A stretch of 64,000 nt of DNA, taken from Phoebastria nigripes. Lineage: Eukaryota; Chordata; Aves; Procellariiformes; Diomedeidae. The notes beneath the pieces are model-generated. The model worked only from the letters and a program-made list of their open reading frames with translations, did not search any database and was not told the origin of the DNA. The DNA is taken from NCBI GenBank assembly GCA_035582835.1, contig JAYKAV010002441.1:515252-579251 (forward strand), in the 5' to 3' direction. Below, piece after piece: positions 62,601-64,000 of this stretch. Each line of letters opens with the position of its first letter. Positions within the stretch are counted from its first letter, which is position 1. Position numbers and translations under genes: made by a program.

Positions 62601-64000
62601 TAGTACACACCCAACAGGCATGCACAAACTAAAATCTATAAAAACCTTATTTTTCATCTCCTTTTCCAACGCAAATCCTGAATGTGTTTCAGATTTGTCA
62701 TCATTTAACATCAGGAGACCAGAATGCTGTGCATGACACTGCTCTATTTATCAGTAGTGGAGATAGCCAGCTTTTACCAGGGGCAAAACAAGGAGGTTTT
62801 AGAGATGGGCTTTACTCTTTAACCAGCCTGATAAGTGTCAGATTGCATTGTCAAACAATTTAGCATTTTGTTTACCAACATTTTTTACTAAAGGTTGCTC
62901 ATTTACTGCCTCTCTGTTGTTTTCTCAGGCTGATCTTTTGGGATAGCAAGGACAGCTGGCTTCCTCCTCAGCCATACTGCTCACGTGTGTGGGTGTGAAT
63001 GGGCTTCTCTGGCTTTATAAAAGCTATCCCAGTTGTAACCTTCACAGTGAAAACAGACTGTTGTACAGCTGGCTGTCAGTGCAAACTGCATTTTGCTCCT
63101 TACTCTGGAAGGTGGGGAAGTTTCCAGACATCATACTGCAGAGGATTTTATGTGTAAAGAATACCCCTCCTCGAAACTACATTCAACAAGTCCATCAGTG
63201 TCATTTCCAGCTTAATCCCATCTGCTTCACAGTCATTTTGTTTGCTTGTTTTGTGTTTGACTTTTCTGTCTGACATGATTTATACCCAGATTCTGACATC
63301 CTGGCTCTGGCTGACCGCCCCCCTTCCTGCACGGGTCTGTGCCATTCCTTGCAGTAACACAAGTAAAGATCTCACATGATAGTTCTTACTATTTAAGGAC
63401 ACCCTCCTTTCACCCTAACTCCTCTAAGTAATCCCATGCAACTGCTCACTTTAACACCCTCGATTTGAACAAGACTAAAACAATGTTCTACTTCCAGGAA
63501 AATTCCCATCAAGATGAAAATAATTGTTTGTGGTTCCTTACTCTCTTCTACACAAGAGTAGCAAAGCGTTCAACACCGACTAATTTATTTTGCTTCCTTC
63601 AGTTGCCTCTGCCTGATGAAAATATGGAAGACCCTTGGAGACCAGAAAGAAGAAGCTGAGAGCAACAAAAAATTCAAAACACAACTATAGCTCCCAGTTC
63701 AAACATACCTATGTATCTCCTATGCTTCCACACTACCTGCCCTAGCTAGGTTTCCTACAAAAATAAGGACTGTGGATGGCTCCCTGACCACCTCTGCATC
63801 CATTGTCATTTTCAATTTGACAGGAGAGCCAAAAAGGTGATTAGCTGCTAGTAGGTGGCTGTGCAGGAGTGAGAAAACACACAGCCCCTGCTAAAAGGAT
63901 GCTGACCACAGGAAGAATATGATAAAGCAAGATTCAGGTGGTGAGAAGACTTTATAAACACTCTTAATTGCAAACAAAGCTTTCACCAATACTTACATCA
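59641..64000. other. Non-coding stretch after the CpG-rich region
   Basis: No gene recognised. It includes the palindromic old repeat at 60725. The 141-codon frame at 60382-60807 overlaps that repeat and has no domain. Nothing stands out in the last 3 kb. Confidence 0.5.
60725..60819. repeat. Ancient palindromic interspersed repeat (family name unsure)
   Basis: It begins GGCCAGATTCTCA and ends TGAAGGACCTGGGCC, an imperfect terminal inverted repeat of about 14 bp around a 95-bp element. The middle has CAACTCTGCTGAAATCCTTG, which resembles the 'ctccattgaagtcaatgg' centre of a repeat I recall from reptile and bird genomes. A MITE-like origin is possible. Confidence 0.45.

Noticed and set aside
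1..64000. CRISPR arrays, bacterial-type operons, riboswitches, insertion sequences
   Set aside because: No regularly spaced repeats of 24-40 bp and no dense coding. The CR1 and LTR content shows vertebrate DNA.

Overview
The window reads as nuclear DNA of a bird. The evidence is three fragments of CR1 LINE 3' ends, the dominant avian retrotransposon, three solitary endogenous-retrovirus LTRs of a type common in bird genomes, and an intronless Topors-like RING-finger gene of a kind I recall as multicopy in birds. Composition is mostly AT-rich, with long gene-free stretches, short ORFs that show no family likeness, and three isolated ambiguous bases (19812, 29952, 42770). Species and chromosome cannot be told from the sequence.

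Layout. 1-17.3 kb: non-coding, with one CR1 fragment at 13.9 kb and two perfect hairpins. 17.35-19.3 kb: an isolated GC-rich cassette. It starts with a CR1 fragment, continues with a promoter-like block of 23-bp repeats carrying CRE-like octamers and a possible small leader intron, and ends with the only convincing protein gene. That gene encodes a C3HC4 RING protein with a Topors-like C-terminal region, about 350 residues in all. The reading frame breaks once between the two halves. 19.3-35.9 kb: non-coding, with a 100-bp sequence present twice 1.17 kb apart (28.35 and 29.52 kb), each copy lying behind a splice-acceptor-like tract, and a possible small exon just downstream. 36-50 kb: three solo LTRs (minus, plus, minus) with no viral internal sequence. 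50-64 kb: a CR1 fragment at 53 kb, ancient MIR-like fragments, a CpG-rich island at 58.94-59.64 kb with a YY1-like motif that may be an unannotated promoter, and an old palindromic element at 60.7 kb.

There is no operon-like organisation and no obvious novel multi-gene system. The points most worth checking are the broken Topors-like gene and its CRE-like promoter repeats, the 28/29-kb duplication, and the CpG island. Repeat family names are from memory of typical sequences, not from a search.
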